NCBI RefSeq assembly: GCF_024124375.1
Contig: NZ_JAMXRZ010000045.1
Coordinates: 1 to 32,220 of the forward strand
DNA from: Klenkia sp. PcliD-1-E
GTDB lineage: Bacteria > Actinomycetota > Actinomycetes > Mycobacteriales > Geodermatophilaceae
Direction: 5' to 3'
DNA length: 32,220 bases
Shown piece by piece: positions 23,365 to 31,730 of this stretch. Within the stretch, counting starts at the first letter, position 1. The number at the start of each line of letters is the position of its first letter. A model generated the notes under the pieces. That model worked only from the letters and a program-made list of their open reading frames with translations, made no database searches and was not told the DNA's origin. The translations under genes and the position numbers were made by a program.

Positions 23365-23964
23365 GTGACCAACATCGCCGTCGTCTACTACTCCGCGACC
23401 GGCAACACCCACCAGCTCGCGCAGGCGGTCGCCGAGGGGGCGCAGGAGGCCGGCGCCGACGTCCGGCTGCGCCGCGTCCCCGAGACCGCCCCCGACGCCG
23501 CGATCGACAGCAACCCCGCCTGGCGGGCGCACCTCGACCAGGTCTCCGACGTCGAAATCGCCACCCCCGACGACCTGGCCTGGGCCGACGGCTACGCCTT
23601 CGGCACCCCGACCCGCTTCGGGACGCCGTCCGCCCAGCTCAAGGGGTTCATCGACACCCTCGGCGGCCTCTGGGCCAACGGCACCCTCGCGAACAAGGGC
23701 GCCACCGCCTTCACCAGCGCGCAGAACACCCACGGCGGCAACGAGTCGACGATCCTGACGCTGTTCAACGTCTTCTCGCACTTCGGCGCCGTCATCGTCC
23801 CGCCGGGCTACACCGACCCGCTGCTGTTCGCCGCCGGCGGCAACCCCTACGGCGCCTCGGTGCCCTCCTCGGGCAACGCCGCCGCGGCCAGCGACGAGGC
23901 GCTCACCGCCGCCCGCTACCAGGGCAGGCGGCTCGCGGAGATGACCGCGAAGATCCGCGGCTGA
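23365..23964 (+). CDS. WrbA-like flavodoxin-fold NAD(P)H:quinone oxidoreductase
   Basis: A 199-residue flavodoxin-fold protein of family length. The phosphate-binding loop is YYSATGNTHQLAQAVAEG at the N-terminus. GTPTRFGTPSAQLKGFID and TSAQNTHGGNESTIL are the FMN and active-site segments typical of WrbA/NQO type IV. It reduces quinones by two electrons, avoiding semiquinone radicals. The GTG has GGGAGG five bases upstream. The gene ends six bases before a strong hairpin terminator. It appears monocistronic. Confidence 0.92.
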   Translation: MTNIAVVYYSATGNTHQLAQAVAEGAQEAGADVRLRRVPETAPDAAIDSNPAWRAHLDQVSDVEIATPDDLAWADGYAFGTPTRFGTPSAQLKGFIDTLGGLWANGTLANKGATAFTSAQNTHGGNESTILTLFNVFSHFGAVIVPPGYTDPLLFAAGGNPYGASVPSSGNAAAASDEALTAARYQGRRLAEMTAKIRG

Positions 23965-23969
23965 CGCCC

Positions 23970-23999
23970 GGGGACGGCGGGCGCCGGCCCGCCGTCCCC
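23970..23999. terminator. Strong bidirectional hairpin terminator
   Basis: A perfect 13-bp stem, GGGGACGGCGGGC (23970-23982) with its reverse complement (23987-23999), and a 4-base loop. It lies between the convergent WrbA-like gene (ends 23964) and helicase gene (ends 24018), so it can serve both strands. Confidence 0.8.
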
Positions 24000-24017
24000 C
24001 GCCCGGGCGTGCTCGGC

Positions 24018-26138
24018 TCAGGCGTCCCCGGTCCGCAGCGCGTCCACCAGCAGCGCGACCAGCGCCTCGAGCTGGACGTCGCCGGTGGCCGCGACCTCCT
24101 CGTCCGAGCCGTCCAGCGCGCGGGCGGCGAGCCCGGCCTTGGAGCCGATGAGCTCGGCGATCCGGGAGTCGATGGTCTGCGCGGCGATGATCCGCCACGC
24201 GGTCACCGGCTCGGTCTGCCCGATCCGGTGGCTGCGGTCGATCGCCTGCGTCTGCTCGGCGTCGGTCCAGGACAGCTCGGCCAGGACGACGTTCGAGGCG
24301 ACCTGCAGGTTCAGCCCGACGCCGGCCGCGGTGAGCGAGCAGACGGCGACCTGCACCCCCGGGTCGTCCACGAAGGCGTCGACCTCCTTCTGCCGGACCG
24401 AGGGCGTCTGGTCGCCGCGGATGGAGGAGAACCGCACACCGGCCTTCTCGAAGGAGGCCTCGGCGGCGTCCATGACCGCGATGTGCTTGGCGAAGAAGAC
24501 GACCTTCCCGGCGCTGCGGGCCAGCTGCGCGGCGTAGTCGGCGGCCAGCTCGGCCTTGGCCAGGCCGATCCGCCGCATCATCGAGAACACGTTCTCGCCG
24601 GTCTGCCGGGTCATCGCGTCCTTGAGCTCGCTCTTGGCCACCCGGCGCACCAGGTCCATGTCCAGCTCGTCGTCGACGACGTCGCGGTAGGACAGGGCCG
24701 AGCGGTACTGCGCGACCATCCGCTGCGCCAGCTCGCGCTCGGCGGCCCGGATGGAGCGGCCCACGGCGCCGTCCAGCTCGACCGGCAGGTCGGCGATGCG
24801 GCGGGCGGGGATGTCGGCGGCGACGTCGACCTTGCGGCGGCGGACGATCCCCATGTCGATGACGCACCGGCGCGCGGCCTCGTAGAACTCCCGGTCGGCC
24901 GGCACGTAGCCGGTGGCCTCCAGGCACTCGGTCAGCTGGGCCAGCGGCTTGGTCTCGTCCACCCAGCCCAGGAAGCGCCAGATGGCCCGGAAGTCGTCGA
25001 CGTCGTTGATCAGCGGGGTACCGGTCAGCGCCATGAGCAGCGGCTTGGCGGTGCGCACCCGCAGGCCCGCGGAGAGCGCCAGCACGTGCTGGGAGCGCTG
25101 CGAGGTGACGTTCTTGATGAAGTGCGCCTCGTCGACGACCATCCCGCGGAACCCGAACTCCCCCAGCCACCCGCGGTGCCGGTCGAGGACCTCGTAGTTG
25201 ACGACGACGATGTCGGCGAACCCGTCGACGCCGTCGCCGTCGCCCTGCACGACGGTGGCCGGCCGGTGCGGGGTCCACAGCGCCGCCTCACGGGCCCAGT
25301 TGGTCTTCACCACGTTGGGGACGACGACCAGCAGCGGGTAGGCCTGCGCGGCCTCGGCGGCCAGCAGGGCCTGCGCGGTCTTGCCCAGGCCGGGCTCGTC
25401 GGCGAGCAGGAAGCTGCGGTGGCCCTCGGCGACGGCGGCCACCAGCTGGCCCTGGTGCGGCATGAGCTCCAGGCCGGCCGGGGTGAACCGCTGCGTCGGG
25501 AACGGCAGCGACATGCAGGCCGGGGCCCCGCCACCGGCCCGCTCGAAGGAGGCCAGCAGCGGACCCATCAGCTCCCACCCGGCCAGCCGACCCGGGCGCG
25601 GGCCGCGCTGGGCGGCACCGGCGTCGTAGTCGGGGGCGAGGAAAGGGTTGGCCAGCTGCCGGGCCGCCACCGACTGGGGGACGACGCGGCGGGTGACCTC
25701 GACCGGGGCGGCGGCGACCGGCTCGGGCTCGGTCTCCTCCTCCACCTCCACGCCGAGGTCGAGCTTCATCTGCTTGGCGATGCGGCGGGCGGCCTCCGAC
25801 GGCACGGCCTCGTCGGCCAGCAGGGCCAGCAGCCCGGCGTCGCGGACGGCCGTGGTGGCCATGATCGTGGCCAGGCCCTCCAGCCGCTTGAGCTGCTCGG
25901 TGCGGTGGCCGTCGCTGACCGCGGCCGTGCGCACCCGCGCGCGCTCCTCGCGCAGCAGCAGGGCGACGGCCTGGAAAGTGGCGCGCACGGTCGGGGTGAC
26001 CCGGTTCCGCTTGGCCGCGGCCTCCACGTCGCGGACGGCACGGGCCAGCTCGGCGACCAGGTCGCCGTTGCGTGGCCGGTGCCCACCACGACCCGCGGTG
26101 CGGCGAGCGCCGTCACGACGCTGGCCTGCTCGAGCCAC
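24018..26138 (-). CDS. SNF2/DEAD-like helicase, possibly frameshifted at its 5' end
   Basis: A 706-residue superfamily 2 helicase. Walker A is LADEPGLGKT (about 245-254), motif II DEAH (336-339), motif III-like LTGTPLIN (371-378) and the C-terminal motif VI DRSHRIGQT. It is an ATP-driven DNA translocase of the SNF2 group. The annotated GTG has GGAGG six bases upstream. Yet from 26138 to about 26072 the codon-position GC signature fits another frame (third positions about 96% GC against about 62%). That frame reads EWLEQASVVTALAAPRVVVGTGH and would join RNGDLVAEL if one C were missing near 26072. The true N-terminus is therefore uncertain. Confidence 0.85.
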   Translation of the reverse strand: MARAGQRRDGARRTAGRGGHRPRNGDLVAELARAVRDVEAAAKRNRVTPTVRATFQAVALLLREERARVRTAAVSDGHRTEQLKRLEGLATIMATTAVRDAGLLALLADEAVPSEAARRIAKQMKLDLGVEVEEETEPEPVAAAPVEVTRRVVPQSVAARQLANPFLAPDYDAGAAQRGPRPGRLAGWELMGPLLASFERAGGGAPACMSLPFPTQRFTPAGLELMPHQGQLVAAVAEGHRSFLLADEPGLGKTAQALLAAEAAQAYPLLVVVPNVVKTNWAREAALWTPHRPATVVQGDGDGVDGFADIVVVNYEVLDRHRGWLGEFGFRGMVVDEAHFIKNVTSQRSQHVLALSAGLRVRTAKPLLMALTGTPLINDVDDFRAIWRFLGWVDETKPLAQLTECLEATGYVPADREFYEAARRCVIDMGIVRRRKVDVAADIPARRIADLPVELDGAVGRSIRAAERELAQRMVAQYRSALSYRDVVDDELDMDLVRRVAKSELKDAMTRQTGENVFSMMRRIGLAKAELAADYAAQLARSAGKVVFFAKHIAVMDAAEASFEKAGVRFSSIRGDQTPSVRQKEVDAFVDDPGVQVAVCSLTAAGVGLNLQVASNVVLAELSWTDAEQTQAIDRSHRIGQTEPVTAWRIIAAQTIDSRIAELIGSKAGLAARALDGSDEEVAATGDVQLEALVALLVDALRTGDA

Positions 26139-26188
26139 TCGCTACCTCCAAGAAGCGTGCTGTGCTGCGCCGCCGTGCCGTTGCGCAC
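26072..26188 (-). other. Alternative-frame 5' coding segment of the helicase gene (putative frameshift)
   Basis: This frame opens at GTG 26188 and reads through SEWLEQASVVTALAAPRVV to VGTGH. Position-wise GC (about 83/57/96%) is textbook coding for this genome. The overlapping helicase frame over the same bases gives about 92/79/62%. Adding one C in CCACGCAA near 26072 fuses the two frames. It could be a real mutation or a sequencing error. The good ribosome-binding site for GTG 26138 is the counter-argument. Confidence 0.5.
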
Positions 26189-26231
26189 GGCGGCGCGCCC
26201 TGCGGGGACGGCGGCGTGACCGGCGATCCGG

Positions 26232-26290
26232 TCAGGCGAGCCCGTTCACCGAGACCCCGGCGGCGCGCAGTTCGTCGACGCCGGTCAGGC
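26232..26290 (-). other. Alternative-frame 3' tail of the LRR lipoprotein gene (putative frameshift)
   Basis: After the annotated TGA (26285-26287) another frame continues RLTGVDELRAAGVSVNGLA to a stop at 26232. Seventeen of 18 codons end in G or C, and the sequence looks like a final leucine-rich repeat (L..L..L...GV). Adding one C in ACCGCC at about 26290 would join GT to RLTGV. The upstream reading frame ends after only five non-repeat residues. Confidence 0.55.
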
Positions 26291-27115
26291 GGTGCCGTCG
26301 GTCTCGTCCAGCCCCAGGTTGATCAGGGTACCCACCTGCAGCAGCGGCCGGAGGTCGGTCACCGGGTTGGCGCCCAGCTGCAGCTCCTGCAGCAGCGGCG
26401 CCGGGGCCAGACCGGTGACGTCGGCCACCTGGTTGCCGAACAGGTCCAGGACCAGCAGCGTCGGCACGGTGCCCAGCGGCGAGGGGTCCACGACGGCGTT
26501 GCGGGACAGCCGCACGGTGTCCAGGTTCGCCAGCCCGGCCAGCGGCGACACGTCGACGACCTGGTTCGAGGACACGTCCAGCTCGGCCAGCCCGTCGTGC
26601 CCGGCGAGCGGGGAGAGGTCGGTCACCTGCGCGGCCGCGACGCCCAGCGTGCGCAGCGTCGTGGTCCCCGCCAGCGGTGAGAGGTCCGCGACCGGGTTCT
26701 GCGAGAGCCCGAGGTCGAACAGCGGCAGGCCGGCCAGCGGGGACAGGTCGGACACCTCGTTGTCGGTGAGGGTCAGCGTGCCCAGCCGGGTCCCGGCCAG
26801 CGGGGACAGGTCGCTGACGGCGTTGCGCGGGACGTCGAGGACGGTGAGCCCGGTCAGCTGGTCGACACCGGCCAGCGAGCCGATCACCCCGGCCGGGGAC
26901 TGCCCGCCGTCGCAGTGCAGCTCGGTGACCGCGGCCAGCGTCTGCGGGGTGACCGGCGAGGAGCTCGAGGGCAGCCCGGCGGCGTCGACGACGCAGTCGG
27001 CGAGCACCGGGTCGGGGACCACCTCGAGCAGCGGGCGGCCACCGCCGAGCTCGCCGGTCCCGCAGCCGGCCACCGCCAGCAGGAGGACCACCAGGACGGA
27101 ACCGACCCCACGCAC
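26285..27115 (-). CDS. Leucine-rich-repeat lipoprotein (internalin-like repeats)
   Basis: A 276-residue exported lipoprotein with lipobox VAGC (C18) after a short hydrophobic leader. From about residue 85 it carries eight to nine 21-22 residue repeats of the LRR type, most with the core VxDLSPLAG and an L..L.L..N face, as in internalin-type repeats. No LPXTG, GW or enzymatic domain is present, so it is likely a surface protein for binding or scaffolding. GTG at 27115 is eight bases after TAGCGT, suggesting a leaderless start. The 3' end may be frameshifted (see 26232-26290). It is divergent from a lipoprotein hydrolase. Confidence 0.85.
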   Translation of the reverse strand: MRGVGSVLVVLLLAVAGCGTGELGGGRPLLEVVPDPVLADCVVDAAGLPSSSSPVTPQTLAAVTELHCDGGQSPAGVIGSLAGVDQLTGLTVLDVPRNAVSDLSPLAGTRLGTLTLTDNEVSDLSPLAGLPLFDLGLSQNPVADLSPLAGTTTLRTLGVAAAQVTDLSPLAGHDGLAELDVSSNQVVDVSPLAGLANLDTVRLSRNAVVDPSPLGTVPTLLVLDLFGNQVADVTGLAPAPLLQELQLGANPVTDLRPLLQVGTLINLGLDETDGTA

Positions 27116-27123
27116 GACCGGGG

Positions 27124-27129
27124 ACGCTA
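27124..27129 (-). promoter_or_regulatory. Candidate leaderless -10 element (TAGCGT) for the LRR gene
   Basis: On the minus strand TAGCGT ends eight bases before GTG 27115. It lies in the short divergent gap to the alpha/beta hydrolase gene. Confidence 0.35.
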
Positions 27130-27176
27130 GCCGGACCGGGGCCGTCCGGGTGCGTGCCGCGCTGCGAACGCTCCCC

Positions 27177-27965
27177 GTGCACCTGTCCCGACGCACCCTG
27201 CTGCAGCTGACCGCCTGGGGCACACTCGGCGCGGTGACCGCCGGCTGCTCGACGCCCCCCGCCCCTGGTTCCCGCACCGCCTACGGCGACGACCCCAGCC
27301 AGTGGGCCGAGCTCTACCGGCCCGAGGGCACCCCGCGCGGGGTCGTGGTGGTCATCCACGGCGGGTTCTGGCGGGCGCAGTACGACGCCTCGCTCGGCGC
27401 CCCGCTGGCCCGGGCGCTGGCGGACGAGGGCTGGGCGGCCTGGAACCTGGAGTACCGCCGGGTCGGCGACGGCGGCGGGGTGCCGGCCACGCTGGACGAC
27501 GTCGCCGCGGGCATCGACGCCCTCGCCACCACCGACCTGGACCTCTCGACCGTGCTGGCGCTGGGCCACTCCGCGGGCGGGCACCTCGCGGTGTGGGCCG
27601 CGGGGCGCCAGGACGCGCGGGTGCCGCTGACCGGCGCGGTGTCCCAGGCCGGCGTGCTGGACCTGCGGGGCGCGGAGGCGCAGGACCTGGGCGCCGGCGC
27701 GGTGCAGGCCTTCGTCGGCGGCCCGGTGACCGCCGCGGTGGACCCGCTGCAGCAGGTGCCCCTCGCCGTCCCGGTGCGGTGCGTGCACGGCCGGGCCGAC
27801 ACCAACGTGCCGCTGTCGCAGTCGGTGACCTACGTGGACGCCGCCACCGCCGCGGGTGCCGACGCCACGCTGACCGAGGTCGACGGCGACCACTTCGTGC
27901 TCATCGACACCTCGTCCCCGGTCTGGCGCACCCAGCTCGACCTGCTGGCCGCCCTCGCCGCCTGA
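27177..27965 (+). CDS. Exported lipoprotein alpha/beta hydrolase (esterase/lipase-like)
   Basis: 262 residues. The N-terminus LSRRTLLQLTAWGTLGAVTAGC combines a twin-arginine-like SRRTLL with lipobox TAGC (C24), so a Tat-exported lipoprotein is likely. The mature domain has oxyanion HGGFW (61-65), nucleophile GHSAGG (S132) and catalytic His in DGDHFVLID. It belongs to the BD-FAE/kynurenine-formamidase-like group of small hydrolases (annotated as alpha/beta hydrolase or esterase). GTG at 27177 is chosen because it places the RR motif close to the start; GTG 27150 is an alternative. It is divergent from the LRR lipoprotein; a shared envelope role is only a guess. Confidence 0.85.
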   Translation: MHLSRRTLLQLTAWGTLGAVTAGCSTPPAPGSRTAYGDDPSQWAELYRPEGTPRGVVVVIHGGFWRAQYDASLGAPLARALADEGWAAWNLEYRRVGDGGGVPATLDDVAAGIDALATTDLDLSTVLALGHSAGGHLAVWAAGRQDARVPLTGAVSQAGVLDLRGAEAQDLGAGAVQAFVGGPVTAAVDPLQQVPLAVPVRCVHGRADTNVPLSQSVTYVDAATAAGADATLTEVDGDHFVLIDTSSPVWRTQLDLLAALAA

Positions 27966-27996
27966 CCCGCCCGCCCGACGCGCCGCCCGGGCCGGG

Positions 27997-28059
27997 CCCG
28001 ATGTCGGGGAACCCGGGGCCCGTGCCCCGTCGCGGACCCCGATGTCGGGGAACCCGGGG
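27997..28059. repeat. Two direct copies of a 22-bp palindromic motif
   Basis: The same 22 bases occur at 27997-28018 and 28038-28059, a 41-bp period. Each contains CCCGATGTCGGG (6-bp dyad arms about TG, extended in the second copy to CCCCGA/TCGGGG) followed by GAACCCGGGG. They lie between the hydrolase gene and the 125-residue protein gene. They could be operators, a transcript-end structure or a dispersed genomic repeat. Confidence 0.75.
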
Positions 28060-28202
28060 TCAGCGCGGGGCCGCGACGCCGACCGTTCCCGGAGCGGGGA
28101 CGGCGAGCAGGCACGTCGGCGTCCGACGCGGCGGGACCCTGGGTCGGACCGGGCGCGGCACCCTGGCCGAAGGTTGTCGGGGGTGACCAGCACACTGCGC
28201 CC

Positions 28203-28580
28203 GTGCCCGCCTTCTTCCTGCCCCGCGCCGAGGACCCCGACCAGGCCGAGCGGCTGTTCGAGGCACTGGCCGAGTTCGCCGCGTGCGAGCCGGCCCCGCG
28301 CGGCGACCGGGTCGCCTCCATCACCTTCGAGGCCGACGGCGTGGTCTGGACGGCGACGGTCGGCGAGGAGCTGCGCGGCACCCGCACCACCCGGCAGATG
28401 AGGAGGGGCGAGCTGCTGGAGCACACCGTCGAGCTGACGTCGGCCACCCGGGTCCTGGCCGTCTACCCGGGCCGACCCTGCACGGTGGTCACCGACGCCG
28501 CACCCATCACGGGCGCGGCGTCGGAGTGGGCGAACCCGTTCACGGCCGAGCCGACCGGCGTCGTCCTCTTCGATCAGTAG
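28203..28580 (+). CDS. Conserved-looking protein of unknown function (125 aa)
   Basis: I do not recognise a family. It is a soluble, acidic 125-residue protein starting VPAFFLPRAEDPDQAERLFEAL. It has a mixed alpha/beta pattern, a central ADGVVWTATVGEELRG segment, and ends in EPTGVVLFDQ. Codon-position GC is normal for a real gene. GTG at 28203 follows CACACT by six bases with no ribosome-binding site, suggesting a leaderless start. Its last seven bases overlap the 3' end of the convergent YggT gene. No function is proposed. Confidence 0.75.
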   Translation: MPAFFLPRAEDPDQAERLFEALAEFAACEPAPRGDRVASITFEADGVVWTATVGEELRGTRTTRQMRRGELLEHTVELTSATRVLAVYPGRPCTVVTDAAPITGAASEWANPFTAEPTGVVLFDQ

Positions 28581-28843
28581 GACAGCAGCACCGACCGCAG
28601 GACGACGACGGCCAGGAAGACGACCGTGAACGCCAGGTCGATGCCCATCCCGCCCAGCCGCAGCGGGGGAAGCACGCGGCGCACCGGGGCGATCACCGGC
28701 TCGGTGAGGCCGTGGGTGAACCGGCGGACGCCGCCGATGCGCGCCCCGCCGGCCGAGGACAGGACGCCGACCCAGTCGACCACCACACGGGCGACCAGGA
28801 CCAGCTCGACCAGCAGCAGCACGGTGGCCAGCAACGCGATCAC
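28574..28843 (-). CDS. YggT family membrane protein
   Basis: An 89-residue integral membrane protein. Two hydrophobic helices (residues about 2-24 and 68-88) flank a loop with the family-type sequence LTEPVIAPVRRVLPP and GGMGIDLAFTV. In actinobacteria YggT usually lies in the ftsZ-sepF-wag31 region; no such genes are visible here, so this may be a second copy or a displaced one. GTG at 28843 has GAGGAG five bases upstream. Confidence 0.88.
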   Translation of the reverse strand: MIALLATVLLLVELVLVARVVVDWVGVLSSAGGARIGGVRRFTHGLTEPVIAPVRRVLPPLRLGGMGIDLAFTVVFLAVVVLRSVLLSY

Positions 28844-29013
28844 GGCATCTCCTCGGGGGGGTTCCTGCCGTCGATGATCACGGTCCCGACCATGGACCGG
28901 CTGTGCGCCACCTGCGGGTTCGCTGCGCCTGTTTCAGGCCCCCTCGGCGATGGGGAGGCCACTGCGGCCTGGAGACCACGGGCGCAGCAGCCGCACGCGA
29001 CCGAGGAGGACCC

Positions 29014-30204
29014 ATGAAGGCAGTGACCTGGCACGGCAAGGGCGACGTCCGGGTGGACGAGGTCCCCGACCCCGTCATCCAGCAGCCCACCGACGCGATC
29101 ATCCGCGTCACCACCACCAACATCTGCGGCTCGGACCTGCACCTGGTCGAGCCGTTGGCCCCGTTCATGAGCGTCGGCGACATCATGGGCCACGAGACGA
29201 TGGGCGAGGTCGTGGAGGTCGGCGGCGAGACCGGCGACCTCCGCGTCGGCGACCGGGTCTCCATCCCCTTCCAGATCTCCTGCGGGCACTGCTGGATGTG
29301 CGACCGCGGGCTCTACACCCAGTGCGAGACCACCCAGGTGCGCGACCAGGGGTCGGGGGCCGCGCTGTTCGGCTACTCGACGATGTACGGCTCGGTGCCC
29401 GGCGGGCAGGCCGAGTTCCTGCGGGTGCCGCAGGCGCAGTTCACCCACGTCAAGCTGCCCGAGGGCCCGGCCGACGACCGGTTCGCCTACCTCTCGGACA
29501 TCCTGCCCACCGCGTGGCAGGGCGTGGAGTACGCGCACGTGCCCGACGGCGGCACCCTCGTCGTGCTGGGTCTGGGCCCGGTCGGCGACTTCGCCGCCCG
29601 CATCGGGCTGCACAAGGGGTACCGCGTCATCGGCGTGGACCTGGTGCCCGACCGCATCGAGCGCGCCCGCTCCCGCGGTGTCGAGGTGGTCGACCTGCGC
29701 GAGCACGAGGACGACCTCGGCGACGCCATCCGCGACATGACCGACGGGCGCGGCCCGGACTCCGTGCTCGACGCGGTGGGCCTGGAGGCGCACGGCTCCC
29801 CCGCCACCACCTTCGTGCAGAAGGCGGCCGGGCTGCTGCCGGACGTCATCGCCGCCCCGCTGCAGAAGACCGCCGGCGTCGACCGGCTCGCCGCGCTCTA
29901 CTCGGCGATCGACATCGTGCGACGCGGGGGCACCATCTCGCTGTCCGGGGTCTACGGCGGCGCCGCCGACCCCATCCCGATGCTGACCCTGTTCGACAAG
30001 CAGATCCAGCTCACGATGGGCCAGTGCAACGTGAAGAAGTGGGTCCCGGAGATCATGCCGCTGCTCACCGACGACGACCCGCTCGGCGTGGACACCTTCG
30101 CCTCGCACCGGCTGCCCATCGACCAGGCCCCCGAGGCGTACACGAACTTCCGCGCCAAGGAGGAGGGCTGGCAGAAGGTCCTGCTCAAGCCGGCCGGCGT
30201 CTGA
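29014..30204 (+). CDS. Zinc-dependent alcohol dehydrogenase, glutathione-independent formaldehyde dehydrogenase-like
   Basis: A 396-residue medium-chain dehydrogenase. Catalytic zinc ligands are C38 (NICGSD), H60 and E61 (GHET). The structural zinc Cys set is C90, C93, C96 and C104 ([16 protein letters not shown]). The Rossmann motif [13 protein letters not shown] is followed by acidic VDL, favouring NAD. The long insertion after residue 220 and overall length match the FdhA-like group (formaldehyde dismutase/dehydrogenase) rather than simple ADHs. If the Rieske system demethylates, formaldehyde oxidation would fit, but the gene is about 10 kb away and the link is speculative. GAGGAGG precedes the ATG. 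Confidence 0.88.
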   Translation: MKAVTWHGKGDVRVDEVPDPVIQQPTDAIIRVTTTNICGSDLHLVEPLAPFMSVGDIMGHETMGEVVEVGGETGDLRVGDRVSIPFQISCGHCWMCDRGLYTQCETTQVRDQGSGAALFGYSTMYGSVPGGQAEFLRVPQAQFTHVKLPEGPADDRFAYLSDILPTAWQGVEYAHVPDGGTLVVLGLGPVGDFAARIGLHKGYRVIGVDLVPDRIERARSRGVEVVDLREHEDDLGDAIRDMTDGRGPDSVLDAVGLEAHGSPATTFVQKAAGLLPDVIAAPLQKTAGVDRLAALYSAIDIVRRGGTISLSGVYGGAADPIPMLTLFDKQIQLTMGQCNVKKWVPEIMPLLTDDDPLGVDTFASHRLPIDQAPEAYTNFRAKEEGWQKVLLKPAGV

Positions 30205-30211
30205 GCGGTCG

Positions 30212-30217
30212 TACCGT
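30212..30217 (+). promoter_or_regulatory. Candidate leaderless -10 element (TACCGT) for selO
   Basis: TACCGT ends seven bases before GTG 30225, fitting TANNNT leaderless promoters and favouring 30225 over the in-frame GTG at 30219. Confidence 0.4.
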
Positions 30218-30224
30218 CGTGGGG

Positions 30225-31652
30225 GTGAGCAGCACGCAGACCGCCGTCCGCCTCGGGCACCGCTTCGCCGACGCCCTGCCCGAGCTGGCGGTGCCGTGGC
30301 AGGCCGACGAGGCCCCCGCGCCGCGGCTGCTCGCCCTCGACGACGAGCTGGCCACCTCGCTCGGGCTCGACCCGGCGTGGCTGCGGACGCCGTCCGGCCT
30401 GGGGTTCCTCACCGGGACCGCGGTGCCCGACGGCGCCCGGCCGGTCGCGCAGGGGTACGCCGGCCACCAGTTCGGCGGCTACTCACCGCGCCTGGGCGAC
30501 GGCCGCGCGCTGCTGCTCGGCGAGCTGGGCGAGGTCGACCTGCACCTCAAGGGGTCCGGGCGCACCCCCTGGTCCCGCGGCGGCGACGGGCTGGCGGTGG
30601 TGGGCCCGATGCTGCGCGAGTTCGTGGTGAGCACCGCCATGCATGCCCTCGGCATCCCGACCACCCGGTCGCTGGCCGTCGTCGGCACCGGTCGCACCGT
30701 GCAGCGCGAGACCGGCCAGCCCGGCGCGGTCCTGGCCCGGACGGCGGCCAGCCACCTGCGGGTGGGTTCCTTCCAGCTGGTCCGGGCCACCGACGACACC
30801 GCGCTGCTGCGGCGGCTGCTCGACCACGCCATCGCCCGGCACGCCCCGGCGGCCGCGGACGCCGAGGTGCCGGCGTTGGCGCTGTACGAGCACGTGGTCG
30901 CCGCGCAGGCGCAGCTGGTCGCGCAGTGGATGCTCGTCGGGTTCGTGCACGGCGTGATGAACACCGACAACATGGCGATCTCCGGCGAGACCATCGACTA
31001 CGGCCCCTGCGCCTTCCTCGACGCGCACGACGCCGACACCGTGTTCAGCTCGATCGACTCCGGCGGCCGCTACCGCTACGGCAACCAGCCGCTGGCCGCG
31101 CAGTGGAACCTGGCCCGGTTCGCCGAGGCGCTGCTGCCGCTGGTGCACGACGACGTCGACACCGCCATCCCGCAAGCCGTCGCCGTGCTGGAGACCTTCC
31201 TGCCCCGGTACGAGGCCGCCTGGACCGCGGGCATGCGCGCCAAGCTCGGCCTGGGCGCCGACACCGAACCCGCGCTGGTCACCGACCTGCAGGCGCTGCT
31301 GCAGGCCAACCACCCCGACCACACCGGCTTCTTCCGGGCGCTGGGCCGCGCCGCGCGGGGGGACGCCGAGCCGGCCCGGCAGCTGGTGCTGGACCTGGCC
31401 GGGTTCGACGCCTGGGCCGGCCGCTGGCTGGCCGCCGGCCCGGACGCCGACGCCATGGACCGGGTCAACCCGGTCTACGTACCCCGCAACCACGTCGTGG
31501 AGGACGCCCTCGCCGCCGCGACCGCCGGCGACCTGGCCCCGGTGCACGAGCTGGTCGAGGTGCTGCGGTCCCCCTACGTGGAGCGGCCGGGCCGGGAGCG
31601 CTACAGCACCCCCGGCCCGGCCGCTGCGTACGTCACGTACTGCGGCACGTAG
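30225..31652 (+). CDS. selO: SelO-family protein adenylyltransferase (YdiU/UPF0061), Cys form
   Basis: A 475-residue SelO pseudokinase. Diagnostic segments are [60 protein letters not shown] and [21 protein letters not shown] (metal-binding N and D). The family transfers AMP from ATP to protein hydroxyls and links to redox stress. The C-terminus is YCGT, a Cys where animal homologues carry selenocysteine. Length is normal and all motifs are intact. A start at GTG 30225 fits the TACCGT element. It lies 20 bases after the dehydrogenase gene. Confidence 0.95.
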   Translation: MSSTQTAVRLGHRFADALPELAVPWQADEAPAPRLLALDDELATSLGLDPAWLRTPSGLGFLTGTAVPDGARPVAQGYAGHQFGGYSPRLGDGRALLLGELGEVDLHLKGSGRTPWSRGGDGLAVVGPMLREFVVSTAMHALGIPTTRSLAVVGTGRTVQRETGQPGAVLARTAASHLRVGSFQLVRATDDTALLRRLLDHAIARHAPAAADAEVPALALYEHVVAAQAQLVAQWMLVGFVHGVMNTDNMAISGETIDYGPCAFLDAHDADTVFSSIDSGGRYRYGNQPLAAQWNLARFAEALLPLVHDDVDTAIPQAVAVLETFLPRYEAAWTAGMRAKLGLGADTEPALVTDLQALLQANHPDHTGFFRALGRAARGDAEPARQLVLDLAGFDAWAGRWLAAGPDADAMDRVNPVYVPRNHVVEDALAAATAGDLAPVHELVEVLRSPYVERPGRERYSTPGPAAAYVTYCGT

Positions 31653-31730
31653 GTCAGGAACCGGCCTCGTCCCGGGGCCCGCGGCGCACGCAGCGTGTCG
31701 TGGGGAGGACGAGGTCCCCTTGGTGACCGC

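Noticed and set aside
26060-26080. Programmed ribosomal frameshift in the helicase gene
   Set aside because: No slippery heptamer or downstream pseudoknot is evident. A one-base indel is simpler.
28840-28893. 17-residue leader peptide ([17 protein letters not shown]) overlapping the YggT start by GTGA
   Set aside because: No ribosome-binding site or promoter for it, and its 3' part is simply the YggT Shine-Dalgarno region. The overlap is likely chance.
31665-31714. Terminator between selO and the convergent Ala-rich protein gene
   Set aside because: CCTCGTCC and GGACGAGG pair, but the loop is 34 bases and no nested stem or T-tract supports it.
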